This document shows positions 25,556 to 34,137 of a stretch of 51,261 nucleotides of DNA, piece after piece (positions within the stretch are counted from its first letter, which is position 1; each line of letters starts with the position of its first letter). Source of the DNA: Phycisphaerales bacterium UBA2218. Its GTDB lineage: Bacteria; Planctomycetota; Phycisphaerae; Sedimentisphaerales; Anaerobacaceae. Made by a program: the position numbers and the translations under genes. A model generated the notes under the pieces. That model did no database searches. It had not been told where the DNA came from and saw nothing but the letters and a program-made list of their open reading frames with translations. The DNA lies in the NCBI GenBank assembly GCA_002327785.1, contig DCUI01000093.1, positions 1 through 51,261 of the forward strand, written 5' to 3'.

Positions 25556-26242
25556 ATGACCATCTCATCGAAGAAAGGCAACGGCCTGCCGGCACCGGGC
25601 CGTGAGGACCGTGGTGGGCCCGCGGGCGTGAATCAGACCAGCCTGGCGTGCCTGACGACGTATGCTCCTTCCACCGTGCTCTTTTATGGCTATGTGTATG
25701 GTCAAGTCAACGTATTGGGCCAGAGAATCCAGGCGCTGGAGGAGCGGTTCGACCGCCTGCGGGCAATGGTCGAGGAGCAGTATCGCCGGCACGAGGAGTA
25801 CCTGAGCATCGTCGCTGCCTGTCAGCGGGATACGGCTGCCGTCCTGAATCAAGAGCTCGACCGGCACGCCCTGCACCCGGCGATTGAGGCGGTCGTGGCT
25901 CTGGTAGAGGAGTTGTCCCACCTGAGGGATAGTGCGAGCCGGCTCCCCGAGCCGAGCGTCGACGGCGACGGCGTCGGCAAAGTCCGGGCCGAGATCGAGA
26001 TCTCCTGGAGCATCGCCCGCGAGAAGCTGACGCATCTCGACGTGCAAATGATCACGCCGACCCCGGGGGAGGGACTCGATCCGAAGCTCCACGCGGTGTG
26101 CGGCTACACCATGACGACGGACGGGGATCTTCAGGGCCGGATCAGCCAACTCGTGACCCCCGGCGCTTTCTACCGGGGCAAGGTCTTACGACAGGCACGC
26201 GTCCTCGTGTTCCGCACGAAGACCTCCGCAAACCAGCAATAG
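25556..26242 (+). CDS. GrpE-like nucleotide exchange factor
   Basis: 228 residues. Residues about 55-110 are a coiled coil (NVLGQRIQALEERFDRLRAMV). The C-terminus is the GrpE beta-domain: EGLDPKLHAVCGYT, GDLQGRISQLVTPGAFYRGKVLRQARVLVF, which follows the GrpE consensus DPxxHEA...GxI...GY...vlRpA.V closely. GrpE releases ADP from DnaK. The next gene, 14 bases downstream, is a DnaK homologue, confirming the pairing. The N-terminal hydrophobic patch (LACLTTYAPSTVLFYGYVYG) is not found in standard GrpE. A housekeeping grpE is expected elsewhere in the genome. Confidence 0.82.
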   Translation: MTISSKKGNGLPAPGREDRGGPAGVNQTSLACLTTYAPSTVLFYGYVYGQVNVLGQRIQALEERFDRLRAMVEEQYRRHEEYLSIVAACQRDTAAVLNQELDRHALHPAIEAVVALVEELSHLRDSASRLPEPSVDGDGVGKVRAEIEISWSIAREKLTHLDVQMITPTPGEGLDPKLHAVCGYTMTTDGDLQGRISQLVTPGAFYRGKVLRQARVLVFRTKTSANQQ

Positions 26243-26256
26243 CGAAAGGAGAGCGT

Positions 26257-27828
26257 ATGAACGAAGGAAAAGTCATCGGGATTGATTTGGGGACGACCTT
26301 CAGCGAGATGGCCTGGATCACGCCTTCTGCCGTGGTGGAGATCATCCTCAACCTGGATGGTGACACCAAGACGCCGAGCATCGTGTCCTGGGCCGGCGCG
26401 GCGCCGGTCGTCGGCAGGGCGGCCCGCCCCGACCTGGTCCTGGCACCCCAGCATGTCATCCAGTGCGGCAAGCGGTCAATGGGCAGGACCACCGAAGAGG
26501 GCAAGCCCATCCCGATTGGGATGGGTCCTGACGGCCGGGAAATCACTGCCGTGGACTCCTCGGCCCCGATCCTGTCCTACCTCAAGAAGTCGGCAGAGAC
26601 CTACCTCGGCGGCGAGGTTCGGCGGGCCGTCGTCACGGTGCCGGCGTACTTCGGCAGTCGGGCCCGGGACGACACGATCGCGGCGGCCAGGATCGCCGGA
26701 TTCGAGGAGGTCCGCCTGCTCAACGAGCCCGAGGCCGCGGCTCTCCATTGCGGGTTGGAGAAGCAAACGAACCAGATCATCGTCGTCGTCGACACGGGCG
26801 GCGGCACCACGGACGTGACAGCCATCGAGATCATCGACGGCACGGTTCGGACCATCCACACCGATGGGGACGCAGAGCTGGGCGGGGAAAATTACAGCGA
26901 AGCGATGTTGGGACTCATGTGCAAAGCGGGTAAGAAGGAAGGTATCGAGATTTCCCCGGAAAAAGACCTGCCCGCTTTCTATCAGAACTTCGACCGGGCC
27001 CGAGAGGCCAAGGAGATGCTGTCGCGGCGCGAGGAAGTCACGGTCATTGTCGAGGCGGGCGGAAAGCGGGTCCCGCTCAAGCTGACGCGCAAGATGCTCC
27101 GTCAGGCGGCCAAGGCCTTCGACGACCGCTTCGTCGCCTGCTGCGAACGGCTGCAGGAGAAGCTCCAGGCGCAAGGCAAGACCGCCGGCCGCGTGATCCT
27201 GGTCGGCGGAAACAGCCGGCAACCCCACATTGCCGAACTGGTCAAGAGTGTTTTCGGCGTGGAGCCAGCCCAGGATACGGATCCGGATCTGGCGATCGTC
27301 CGAGGCGCCGCCGTCTACGCCGAGGTCTGTTTCGGCAGGAAGGATACGGAGATCGTGGTCGGGGGCCATTGCTACCTCGCCGAGGAGATCCGGGTCCAGA
27401 CCGTGGCGGCCCACGCCCTCTGTGTGGCGGCGCGAAGATGCAAAGACGACCCTCGTGAGTTCAATTGTGTCCTCGTGCCGGCCGGCACGTCCCTCCCGCA
27501 TGAGTTTCAGGAACGTTTCTCGCCGGTCAATCCCGGCCAGCGCGAAGTGACGGTCAAAATCGTCCAGGGTAAGCCGGAGGAGCCGAGTACGAACGCCTCG
27601 ATCCTGCGAGAGATTCGAGCGCCTATACAGCCCTCGGACAATGATCAGGATCGCATCCGGGTCAAGGGCCGGTATACGGCCGAAGGACTGCTCGAATTGA
27701 CGGTCGTGGACGAGTCATCTGGCCAGACCATCTCCGACTCATTCATTCATCAGCCGGGTCTGAGCGGCACCGAGATCGAGCAGAAACGCCGCACCTTGGC
27801 TGGCCCAACGGAAGGAGTTCCCTCATGA
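26257..27828 (+). CDS. DnaK/Hsp70-like chaperone, lid-less
   Basis: 523 residues from ATG 26257 (AAGGAG upstream); usual DnaK is near 640. The ATPase domain is complete: phosphate-1 GIDLGTTFSE, the VPAYFGSRARDDTIAAARIAGF segment, phosphate-2 VVVDTGGGTTDV, and adenosine motif VILVGGNSRQPH. The substrate-binding beta-sandwich is present but diverged (VPAGTSLPHEF...FSPVNPGQREVTVKI), and the helical lid is absent, ending soon after the sandwich. It should still hydrolyse ATP and bind peptides with fast exchange. Flanked by GrpE-like and vWA genes; ATGA overlap with the latter. Probably client-specific. Confidence 0.9.
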   Translation: MNEGKVIGIDLGTTFSEMAWITPSAVVEIILNLDGDTKTPSIVSWAGAAPVVGRAARPDLVLAPQHVIQCGKRSMGRTTEEGKPIPIGMGPDGREITAVDSSAPILSYLKKSAETYLGGEVRRAVVTVPAYFGSRARDDTIAAARIAGFEEVRLLNEPEAAALHCGLEKQTNQIIVVVDTGGGTTDVTAIEIIDGTVRTIHTDGDAELGGENYSEAMLGLMCKAGKKEGIEISPEKDLPAFYQNFDRAREAKEMLSRREEVTVIVEAGGKRVPLKLTRKMLRQAAKAFDDRFVACCERLQEKLQAQGKTAGRVILVGGNSRQPHIAELVKSVFGVEPAQDTDPDLAIVRGAAVYAEVCFGRKDTEIVVGGHCYLAEEIRVQTVAAHALCVAARRCKDDPREFNCVLVPAGTSLPHEFQERFSPVNPGQREVTVKIVQGKPEEPSTNASILREIRAPIQPSDNDQDRIRVKGRYTAEGLLELTVVDESSGQTISDSFIHQPGLSGTEIEQKRRTLAGPTEGVPS

Positions 27829-28568
27829 CCAATGGACTCTACAAACCGACAGGCTGGCTCCGCCGGGTGGCGGGACGGTGTCTTGGCGTCGGCCCGCGCA
27901 AGGGTGACGCGACGGCATTGATGCCGCCGGTGGATGTCAGCGGTGTGCCACTGGGCCAATGCGACGGATCCTCATTGCCTCAGGACACCATATGTGTTCA
28001 AGATACCTCTGGAAGTTTAGGGTGGAGCTTGACGACGGGGGGATCACGCCTGGATGCCAGTAAGTTGGCGGCAGAAGCGTTCTTTCGACGCCGAGCCGTC
28101 CTATCGCCCGGTGACCGGATCGCCATTGTGACGTTCAACAACTACGGCCGCGTTGTCCTGCCACTGACGGAGATCACCCGGCTGGACGTGATTCTGACGT
28201 GCTTGGCGTCGTTGCGGGTGGCGGGCGGCACGGATTTGGCGGAGGGGCTCAAGGCCGCGAACGGCCTCTTCGCCCAGGATGTGGCCCTGAATCCCGCCCT
28301 GGCCCGCTATCGGCGGATCCTTCTGCTTACGGACGGCCACGGTGGCAACCCCCTGCGGTGGGCGACCCACCTCAAGAACGCCGGGGTCCTGCTCGAGGTG
28401 ATCGGCATCGGTGGAAACACATCTGATGTAGACGAGGCGCTGCTTCGCCGGGTCGCCACAACGGACGCCCAGGGCCTGATTCACTACTGGTTTTTCCACG
28501 ATACGGACGGTCTGGTGGCCCACTACGAGGATCTGGCCAACGGTCTGGTCTTCAGGGGGCATGGCTGA
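27825..28568 (+). CDS. vWA-domain protein
   Basis: 247 residues. A vWA fold from residue ~55 carries a full MIDAS: Asp60, Ser62, Ser64 in QDTSGSL, the Thr in AGGTDLAEG and the Asp in LLLTDGHGG. No signal peptide, so cytoplasmic. It sits inside the chaperone set: start overlaps the dnaK-like stop, and its own stop overlaps the J-like start. The metal-dependent vWA is a protein-binding module; in this context it may be the client or the adaptor of the Hsp70. Confidence 0.85.
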   Translation: MTNGLYKPTGWLRRVAGRCLGVGPRKGDATALMPPVDVSGVPLGQCDGSSLPQDTICVQDTSGSLGWSLTTGGSRLDASKLAAEAFFRRRAVLSPGDRIAIVTFNNYGRVVLPLTEITRLDVILTCLASLRVAGGTDLAEGLKAANGLFAQDVALNPALARYRRILLLTDGHGGNPLRWATHLKNAGVLLEVIGIGGNTSDVDEALLRRVATTDAQGLIHYWFFHDTDGLVAHYEDLANGLVFRGHG

Positions 28569-29401
28569 TGACGGCGACCCAAGCGTATCACATTCTGAAC
28601 GTGAACCCGGGTGCGAGCCTGCCCGAGATCGAGCAGGCCTACAGGGCCGCCTTGCAGGCCCTGCAACTCCAGTTGGTGCCGGGCCAGCCGGTGGACGTAC
28701 GCCAGAAGGCGCAGGCCCAGATCGCCGAGCTCAAATCGGCATTCGAGTTCCTGAAGAACACGATGGCACCTGGCGCTCGGCCGGCGTGGGCAGGCGTGCC
28801 ACCCCAGCCGCAGGTGCAGCCACCTGCGATTCCCACCATCCGACCGATGCCGATGTCGCCGATTCCACCGGCGGCGATTCCGCAGGTCCCGCCAGCCCCT
28901 CTGCCCCGGATTCAACCGGCGATGGCTCCCCAGGGACAGCCCTTTGCCGGGTTTGCGATGCAGCCGCCTGTCATGCCGCCGGTCCAGCCTGTGGTTGGGT
29001 TCCCGCCTCGGCCACCGGCGATGCCGCCGAATCCTTTTGGCCAGGGTCCGGTGGCTCCGACCTATCCGTGGGTCATTCCGGCAGGCTTTGTCCTGGCCGC
29101 AGTCGTCATGCTGTCGGTCGTCGTGCTCTGCGTGGGTTCGACAATCTCCCTGGAACGGCAGAAGACCGCGCGGCTGCGGGTCCTGTCGGTCCCGTGGTCT
29201 CACGTCAAGGTGGACGGCAGGTCTCTGGGGCCCAGCGGCCAGGTCGACGCCTTCGCCCTGAAGCCGGGTGAGCACGAAGTCGTGCTCCGTCAGGGCGACC
29301 GGGTCCTGTCACAGACCGTTCACCTGCCGGAACACTCCGAAACCGTCATCAAGGCTCAACTTGAGAAAGGACACATCGATGTTGAACAGAAACGAATCTG
29401 A
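28568..29401 (+). CDS. J-like membrane protein with PEGA domain
   Basis: 277 residues. Residues 5-64 follow the DnaJ J-domain helices (AYHILNVNPGASLPEIEQAYRAAL...ELKSAFEFLKN), but the HPD tripeptide that stimulates DnaK is missing; LQLQLVPG occupies its place. A Pro-rich linker (67-165) leads to a transmembrane helix (168-192), then a PEGA domain (about 202-270; VPWSHVKVDGRSLGPSG, LKPGEHEVVL), a beta module seen in envelope proteins. J part inside, PEGA outside is the inferred topology. It might tether the Hsp70 to the membrane without activating it. Confidence 0.8.
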   Translation: MTATQAYHILNVNPGASLPEIEQAYRAALQALQLQLVPGQPVDVRQKAQAQIAELKSAFEFLKNTMAPGARPAWAGVPPQPQVQPPAIPTIRPMPMSPIPPAAIPQVPPAPLPRIQPAMAPQGQPFAGFAMQPPVMPPVQPVVGFPPRPPAMPPNPFGQGPVAPTYPWVIPAGFVLAAVVMLSVVVLCVGSTISLERQKTARLRVLSVPWSHVKVDGRSLGPSGQVDAFALKPGEHEVVLRQGDRVLSQTVHLPEHSETVIKAQLEKGHIDVEQKRI

Positions 29402-29990
29402 GTCCCGTTGGGGTACGAATTCGAAGGCGAGGCCCCGCCGGCCACGAGGGCTCTCGCGGCTCGTCTGCGCAACGGTCGTTGTCTTCCTGCTGCCGTTCGC
29501 GGCGGGCTGCTCGCCGGAGTTGCTCGTCGGCGGGGCTATCGTCGGGTCCGTCCTGTACGCGCACATGAACAAAGACAACCTCCCCTCAAGGCGGTGGCCC
29601 ACCCCCTATGAACCGCGCACCTACCCTACGAGTCCGGGGGCGGGGAACCATGTGTATACAGCGAGCAATCCCCCACTGGCCAGGGCGCAGCCGCGGGACC
29701 GGGCGGTCATGGCCTCGCTGATCACAGAGGGTGCCCAGGCCTATCGGGAGCTGCGGTGGGAGGAGGCGGTCCGTGTCCTTCGCCGGGCCATCGACACGGG
29801 GACGTGCACACAGTCCGAGTTGGGGCAGGCCCATATCCTGCTGGGCGCTATCGCCTATCAGCAAGGGGACGCCGAGACGGCCCGGAGTCATTTCATCCAG
29901 GCGCACCGGCACGATCCGCAGTTGCAGCCGTCGCCCGATCTCTTTCCGCCCCAAGTGATCCAATTCTATAAGGAGGCGAGCGGGCCTTGA
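29379..29990 (+). CDS. TPR-containing lipoprotein
   Basis: 203 residues from ATG 29379, overlapping the J-like gene by 23 bases. A basic N-terminus and hydrophobic helix end at FAAGC (Cys44), a fair lipobox, so it is likely lipidated. Residues about 105-180 form two TPR-like helix pairs (AYRELRWEEAVRVLRRAI, AYQQGDAETARSHFIQAH). This envelope TPR protein next to the PEGA-domain J protein suggests a shared periplasmic contact. The 127 bases after it contain a 48-codon ORF of low credibility. Confidence 0.75.
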   Translation: MLNRNESESRWGTNSKARPRRPRGLSRLVCATVVVFLLPFAAGCSPELLVGGAIVGSVLYAHMNKDNLPSRRWPTPYEPRTYPTSPGAGNHVYTASNPPLARAQPRDRAVMASLITEGAQAYRELRWEEAVRVLRRAIDTGTCTQSELGQAHILLGAIAYQQGDAETARSHFIQAHRHDPQLQPSPDLFPPQVIQFYKEASGP

Positions 29991-30117
29991 GAACGGCCGG
30001 AACTCTCTGACCGGGAGGGCCAAGCGAACATGTGTCGAATTGTCCACAACCGGCCGGTGACGTGCCGGCTGGATGTGAAGTTGAAGAAGGAAGTCACAAA
30101 TCAGAAGGAGTACAGCA

Positions 30118-30921
30118 ATGGCGTACGAAAAGAAGATCAGTCGAGCGGAGCCAGGGTTGATTGGTCTGGTCCTTGATGACAGCGGGAGTATGCATGAGCC
30201 CCTTCGGGGAACATCAGATCCGAAGTACAAGTGGGTCGAGCGGTACTTCGGAATCATCCTCGACGAATTGATGACTCTGAGCTCAGATGTGAAAGGAGAT
30301 ACTGGGGTCATCAAGCCTCGCTACTACCTCACCGTGGTGAAGTATGGAAGTCGCCCAGAACTCTGGGGCTCGCCGGAGATGGACATTCAGGCTGCCGTCG
30401 AGCTGTTTTCGCAGTCGGGCAACTCGCTGGGCTTGGGCGGCAACCTCGGTGGGACGGACACGAAGGCGGCGTTCGCGGAGATGCTCGGCCACCTCAAGAA
30501 CTCGCTGGCCGGCGAGCGATTCCGGAATGCCTTTCCGCCCATGATCTTCCACTTGTCGGACGGCGAGAGCCGCACGGATGCGAGCGCGATCGCGGAAGAA
30601 ATGAAGAGACAGTGTACCGCGGATGGCAACGTCTTAGTGGTGAACGCCTACATTGGGACCCGGACCAATCTCAGCTACCGCGGGCCGGAGGATTTCCCGG
30701 GGTATGTGGACGTGTCAGAGGTCGGTTCGTCCCCGGACAACGTTTGGCTCTTCGAGATGAGTAGTGTGGCACCGGCGTCCATCGAGGCTAACCTCAAGGC
30801 GACCGGGATCTTCCCGCAGATCCGGCCGGGCTCTCGTCTCTTCTTCGACGTGCGTACCAAGGACATGCTCAAGCATGCGATCCAGGTTGTCAGCAGCATT
30901 GGCTCCAGGATGGCGAGGTGA
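30118..30921 (+). CDS. TerY/YegL-like vWA protein
   Basis: 267 residues, strong AAGGAG site. Complete MIDAS: VLDDSGSM, GGTDTKAAF, HLSDGES. Sequence style (long insert after the first helix, LSDGE, late IGTRTNL segment) matches TerY/YegL vWA proteins. The following genes are a PP2C phosphatase and a kinase, giving the vWA-PP2C-kinase order of the TerY-P triad (as E. coli yegL-yegK-yegI). The vWA is thought to bind and be phosphorylated by its kinase. ATGA-type overlap with the PP2C gene. Confidence 0.85.
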   Translation: MAYEKKISRAEPGLIGLVLDDSGSMHEPLRGTSDPKYKWVERYFGIILDELMTLSSDVKGDTGVIKPRYYLTVVKYGSRPELWGSPEMDIQAAVELFSQSGNSLGLGGNLGGTDTKAAFAEMLGHLKNSLAGERFRNAFPPMIFHLSDGESRTDASAIAEEMKRQCTADGNVLVVNAYIGTRTNLSYRGPEDFPGYVDVSEVGSSPDNVWLFEMSSVAPASIEANLKATGIFPQIRPGSRLFFDVRTKDMLKHAIQVVSSIGSRMAR

Positions 30922-31475
30922 CGACCGTGAAACACGACATGCATTTATCAGGGCCGGGGTATCGGGCCCGAACGATCGTTTCGCCGAACCAGTTCGGCGA
31001 GGAGCAGAAGGATCAGGACCGGGCTCGATTTCTCGAGCCCGGCCTGGTCGGGGTTGTCTGTGACGGTGTCAGTTCCTCGCCACGGGCGGCCGAAGCGGCC
31101 GCGCTGGTCACATCATGTGCCCCGATTCTCTTCGTCAGGGGCGCGCACGAGGGACTTCGGACAGTCTGTGATCTGCTGATGGCCTACCGAGAGGAATTCC
31201 AGAAGGCTCGCCTGGGCGTGCCGGACGATGTGTCCGAGGCCGTGCAGACGATGCTCAGGGCCGTCCTCCGTCAGAAGCAGGCGACGAGCTACCAGACGAC
31301 CGTCGCCGCGATCCGCCTGCGACCCGGAAAGTCCGACGTGGGTGTTGACATCATGGGGTGCGGCGACTCGGCGGTCTTCGCCTTCGTGGATGACGGAGAG
31401 TTGCTCTACTCATCACTTGGCCATCCTCGTACAAGAACCCCGCGCTGGCGGACTGGCTTTCACGCGGCGTCGTGA
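30918..31475 (+). CDS. PP2C-like phosphatase, C-terminally truncated
   Basis: 185 residues, against roughly 250 for YegK-like PP2C proteins. The N-terminal motifs are there: FGEEQKDQDRARF, GVVCDGVSSSPRAAEAA (metal-binding Asp) and IMGCGDSAVFAFVDDGEL. The C-terminal third with its metal-binding Asp motifs is missing. After YSSLGHP the reading becomes RTRTPRWRTG and stops, while the kinase frame takes over at the same bases. This fits an internal deletion that removed the end of PP2C and the start of the kinase. Activity is doubtful. Confidence 0.75.
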   Translation: MTTVKHDMHLSGPGYRARTIVSPNQFGEEQKDQDRARFLEPGLVGVVCDGVSSSPRAAEAAALVTSCAPILFVRGAHEGLRTVCDLLMAYREEFQKARLGVPDDVSEAVQTMLRAVLRQKQATSYQTTVAAIRLRPGKSDVGVDIMGCGDSAVFAFVDDGELLYSSLGHPRTRTPRWRTGFHAAS

Positions 31476-32665
31476 TGCCCAAGGTGCCGGGGGCCTCCTG
31501 GGCATCGGTGGCCGAGGACTTGCGCGATGGGGCTGTGCAGATGTCCCTGTCCGCCAGGCTCAGGCTCAGCCTGGCCCTGACGCGAATCATCGATCTCCTG
31601 GAGGCTGCACAGTGCAGCCATCGCGACTTGTCCGGGACGAATGTGTTTCTGAACGAGCAGGGCCGCATTTGGCTGATCGATTTCGATTCCCTCTACCATG
31701 CCAGCCTGCCGTTTCAGGCGAATACGACGGTCGGAACGATGGGCTATGTGGCGCCGTTTTTGAAGGTGACGGGCGGCCATCCGGATCCGGCCTCGTCGTG
31801 GCGTCCCCATGCCGATCGCTTCGCCCTAGCGGTGCTCATCGCGGAGATCCTGCTCACCGGACTCGCCATGGGCCCGCCACAGGAGGATGGGACGCTGTTT
31901 GCCCAGTCGCAGATCGACGAGTTGGGAAACGGCTTCGTACGGGAGACTATCGATGTTCTGAAGGAAATCGCAAAGCCCTGCGGGCTGCTCTTGGAACGGG
32001 CGCTTGAGAGTCTCACATTCGAGGGGTGCCCATCGCCGCCCAAGTGGATTGGGGCCTTGAAGGGGACCCTGCAAAGGGCACAGACCGGCCACTACGGTTA
32101 TCAGGACGACGGCAAACAGCGATTTATCTGGGTCCTGTGTGCGCAGTGCCGCTCGGCATTCTCGATCGCCATGGCGAAGCACGATGAACTGCGACGGAGG
32201 GGCAAGTTGATCCTGTGCAAGCGCTGCCTGAGTCATCAGTTCGCCGAATCATCCCTCGCACGGGCACAGCACCAGCTCGGCTTTCCCGAGGTGTCCTGCG
32301 AGCACTGCCACAAGACATTCTCGCTGCCACGGCCCAGAGTCGATGACCTGCGGCATCGAGGCAGACCCATCCTGTGCTCAAAATGCCTTCGCCCCCAGTT
32401 GGAGAAATGGCGGACCGAACAAGCCGAGCACGATATCTCCCACCCGCTGATCGCCTGTGCGGTTTGCGGGAAGGACTTTCGCTTGCCGAAAGACAAGCTG
32501 GAGGGTCTGCAGTCACGGGGCAAACGCGTCTTGTGTCGGGATTGTCTGACCGAGACGCGAGACGAAGGACAACATACGGGGACGCCTGCATCCGTGACAA
32601 AGATCGTCCCTACTCTCAAACCCTGGGATTATTTCCGGAGGATTCTCCATGGGCGCACTGCCTGA
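31472..32665 (+). CDS. Protein kinase lacking its N-lobe, with three zinc-ribbon repeats
   Basis: 397 residues from GTG 31472; the frame is open upstream to about 31412 and reads TWPSSYKNPALADWLSRGVV, the hinge region of YegI-type kinases. The glycine-rich loop and ATP-binding lysine are absent. The C-lobe is intact: SHRDLSGTN (HRD at 50-52, Asn57), IDFDS in place of DFG, and an APE-like segment. Residues about 223-357 hold three tandem repeats of CxxC...(R/H)xRG(K/R)xxLCxxC. Missing N-lobe implies loss of catalysis or help from another protein. The ribbons may still bind targets. It overlaps the PP2C gene by four bases. Confidence 0.75.
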   Translation: MMPKVPGASWASVAEDLRDGAVQMSLSARLRLSLALTRIIDLLEAAQCSHRDLSGTNVFLNEQGRIWLIDFDSLYHASLPFQANTTVGTMGYVAPFLKVTGGHPDPASSWRPHADRFALAVLIAEILLTGLAMGPPQEDGTLFAQSQIDELGNGFVRETIDVLKEIAKPCGLLLERALESLTFEGCPSPPKWIGALKGTLQRAQTGHYGYQDDGKQRFIWVLCAQCRSAFSIAMAKHDELRRRGKLILCKRCLSHQFAESSLARAQHQLGFPEVSCEHCHKTFSLPRPRVDDLRHRGRPILCSKCLRPQLEKWRTEQAEHDISHPLIACAVCGKDFRLPKDKLEGLQSRGKRVLCRDCLTETRDEGQHTGTPASVTKIVPTLKPWDYFRRILHGRTA

Positions 32666-32945
32666 ACTCATCAAGATCGGCCTGCACTTTTCTTGTGTGG
32701 CCATCGACATGGCGTTGATCCTTCTGATCTTCCGCATCGTCGGCCAATGGCGACGCATCGGATGGGTGGGGACTGTCAATCACGCCGCGAAGGACATCGT
32801 GGATCCCCTGACCACCGCCATCGGCAGGCGGTGGCAGGCACTCGTATCCATCCAGCTATCGCAACGGGGGATTCTGGCCGCCAGCGTGATCACGCTGTGC
32901 CTCGTGCGGATGGTGCTGCAGGGATTTGCGGGGCTGCTGACATGA
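32649..32945 (+). CDS. Small two-helix membrane protein
   Basis: 98 residues with two hydrophobic helices (about 10-30 and 73-95) and a basic loop between. It resembles YggT-like small membrane proteins only in general form. Its start overlaps the kinase 3' end by 17 bases and its stop overlaps the primase start (ATGA), so it is firmly within the operon. Function unknown. Confidence 0.6.
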   Translation: MGALPELIKIGLHFSCVAIDMALILLIFRIVGQWRRIGWVGTVNHAAKDIVDPLTTAIGRRWQALVSIQLSQRGILAASVITLCLVRMVLQGFAGLLT

Positions 32946-34114
32946 AGAGCCTACCGCCAGAACACGTTGTCCAGGGCCTCGTTCTGGGCCCTGAGTTCGA
33001 GTATCAGATCCGGGCACACATGGCGTTGCTCGGACACGACAGACTTGGGGTTACGGAGCTTCGTGCCATTGTTGGTGGATACCACTGGGTTGCGTACGCT
33101 GACGGCGTGGATGCGGTTCTTGAACTCTGCCGGCAGATGGAGGGCAGAGCCAGCGCACTCTACGTCGGCGTGCAACCGCGTCCTGCCCATCGCTTCGACC
33201 AAGCGCCAAATCGCTGGGTTCTGGCACGCGGCGGAGCGAATGGCAACAGTACCTATGGCCGAGAGATCGAATGGATCTCGGCTGTCTTCTTCGACATCGA
33301 TGTCATTTCACCGTTGCGCCAGAGAGGCCATCCAGCATCAGAGCAGGAACTCCAAAAGACCCTCCGTGCCGCGAAGCTGTTGGCTCGCCAGGACGGCTTG
33401 GTCCTGAATTCCGCCATCGGCTGCAGCGGCAACGGTCATTATGTCCTGGCCCCGCTTGTTCCAATATCGGTGGGTTGCGAGCAAATCGCTCGACAGTTCA
33501 GGAGTTTCTGCCGGGGACTCGTGGACGGCGTAGCAGGACAATGTGCTGAGGTTCGGATCGACCCAGTCTACAGCTTGAGCCACATCATGCGGGTCATGGG
33601 CACCTGGAACCGCAAGGGGGAGCCTCTGCCCGGTCGGCCGCATCGCCGGGCCTGCTTCGTGACGGAGCCGCCTCTCGGGCGGTCCTTGGCCCTCCATTAC
33701 CAGATCGTCAACACTGAAGTCCAGGAGGTTGTTCAAACGGCACAGCCGGTGTCGAAGGGACTGAAGTGCGATCTGGCCAGGATCGAGGAGTGCGAGTTCA
33801 TCCAGTGGTGCCGCCGGCAAGCACAGGAGGTCAGCGAGCCCCAATGGTTCGCCTTGATCAGTAACCTCGCCTATCTCGATGGCGGGATGGAGCTGATACA
33901 CGCGATCTCGGCATTGGACGGCGGACGCTATGACCGCGCTGACACCCAGCGGGTAATCGAACGCATTCTGCGAGACGGATACAAACCACTCAACTGTGGA
34001 ACGATTGTGAGTACGGCCATGGCGCGGCCAGGACGAGGCGTATTCCGCTGTTCCCGAATCGGGACATGTCCGGCCAGGGCACCGATGTACATGGCTGCAA
34101 TACGGGCAATTTGA
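32942..34114 (+). CDS. Archaeo-eukaryotic-type primase/primase-polymerase-like protein
   Basis: 390 residues from ATG 32942. AEP signature in order: LYVGVQPRP (72-80), FFDID with the catalytic D-x-D at 118-120, CSGNGHYV (161-168, S-G-x-G-H), RID at about 205-207 and RVMGTWNRKG at 217-226 (R...GT.N.KG). This set is diagnostic for the AEP fold. A helical C-terminal part (about 265-390) and a late Cys pair follow. It could prime replication of the element or act in DNA repair; it lies inside an operon of signalling proteins, which is unusual. No helicase domain is fused. Confidence 0.85.
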   Translation: MKSLPPEHVVQGLVLGPEFEYQIRAHMALLGHDRLGVTELRAIVGGYHWVAYADGVDAVLELCRQMEGRASALYVGVQPRPAHRFDQAPNRWVLARGGANGNSTYGREIEWISAVFFDIDVISPLRQRGHPASEQELQKTLRAAKLLARQDGLVLNSAIGCSGNGHYVLAPLVPISVGCEQIARQFRSFCRGLVDGVAGQCAEVRIDPVYSLSHIMRVMGTWNRKGEPLPGRPHRRACFVTEPPLGRSLALHYQIVNTEVQEVVQTAQPVSKGLKCDLARIEECEFIQWCRRQAQEVSEPQWFALISNLAYLDGGMELIHAISALDGGRYDRADTQRVIERILRDGYKPLNCGTIVSTAMARPGRGVFRCSRIGTCPARAPMYMAAIRAI

Positions 34115-34137
34115 GCAATAGTGATGGAGATACCGAC

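Noticed and set aside
30030..30176. 48-codon ORF between the TPR lipoprotein and the TerY-like gene
   Set aside because: It overlaps the TerY-like start out of frame, has no family and only a distant purine stretch upstream.
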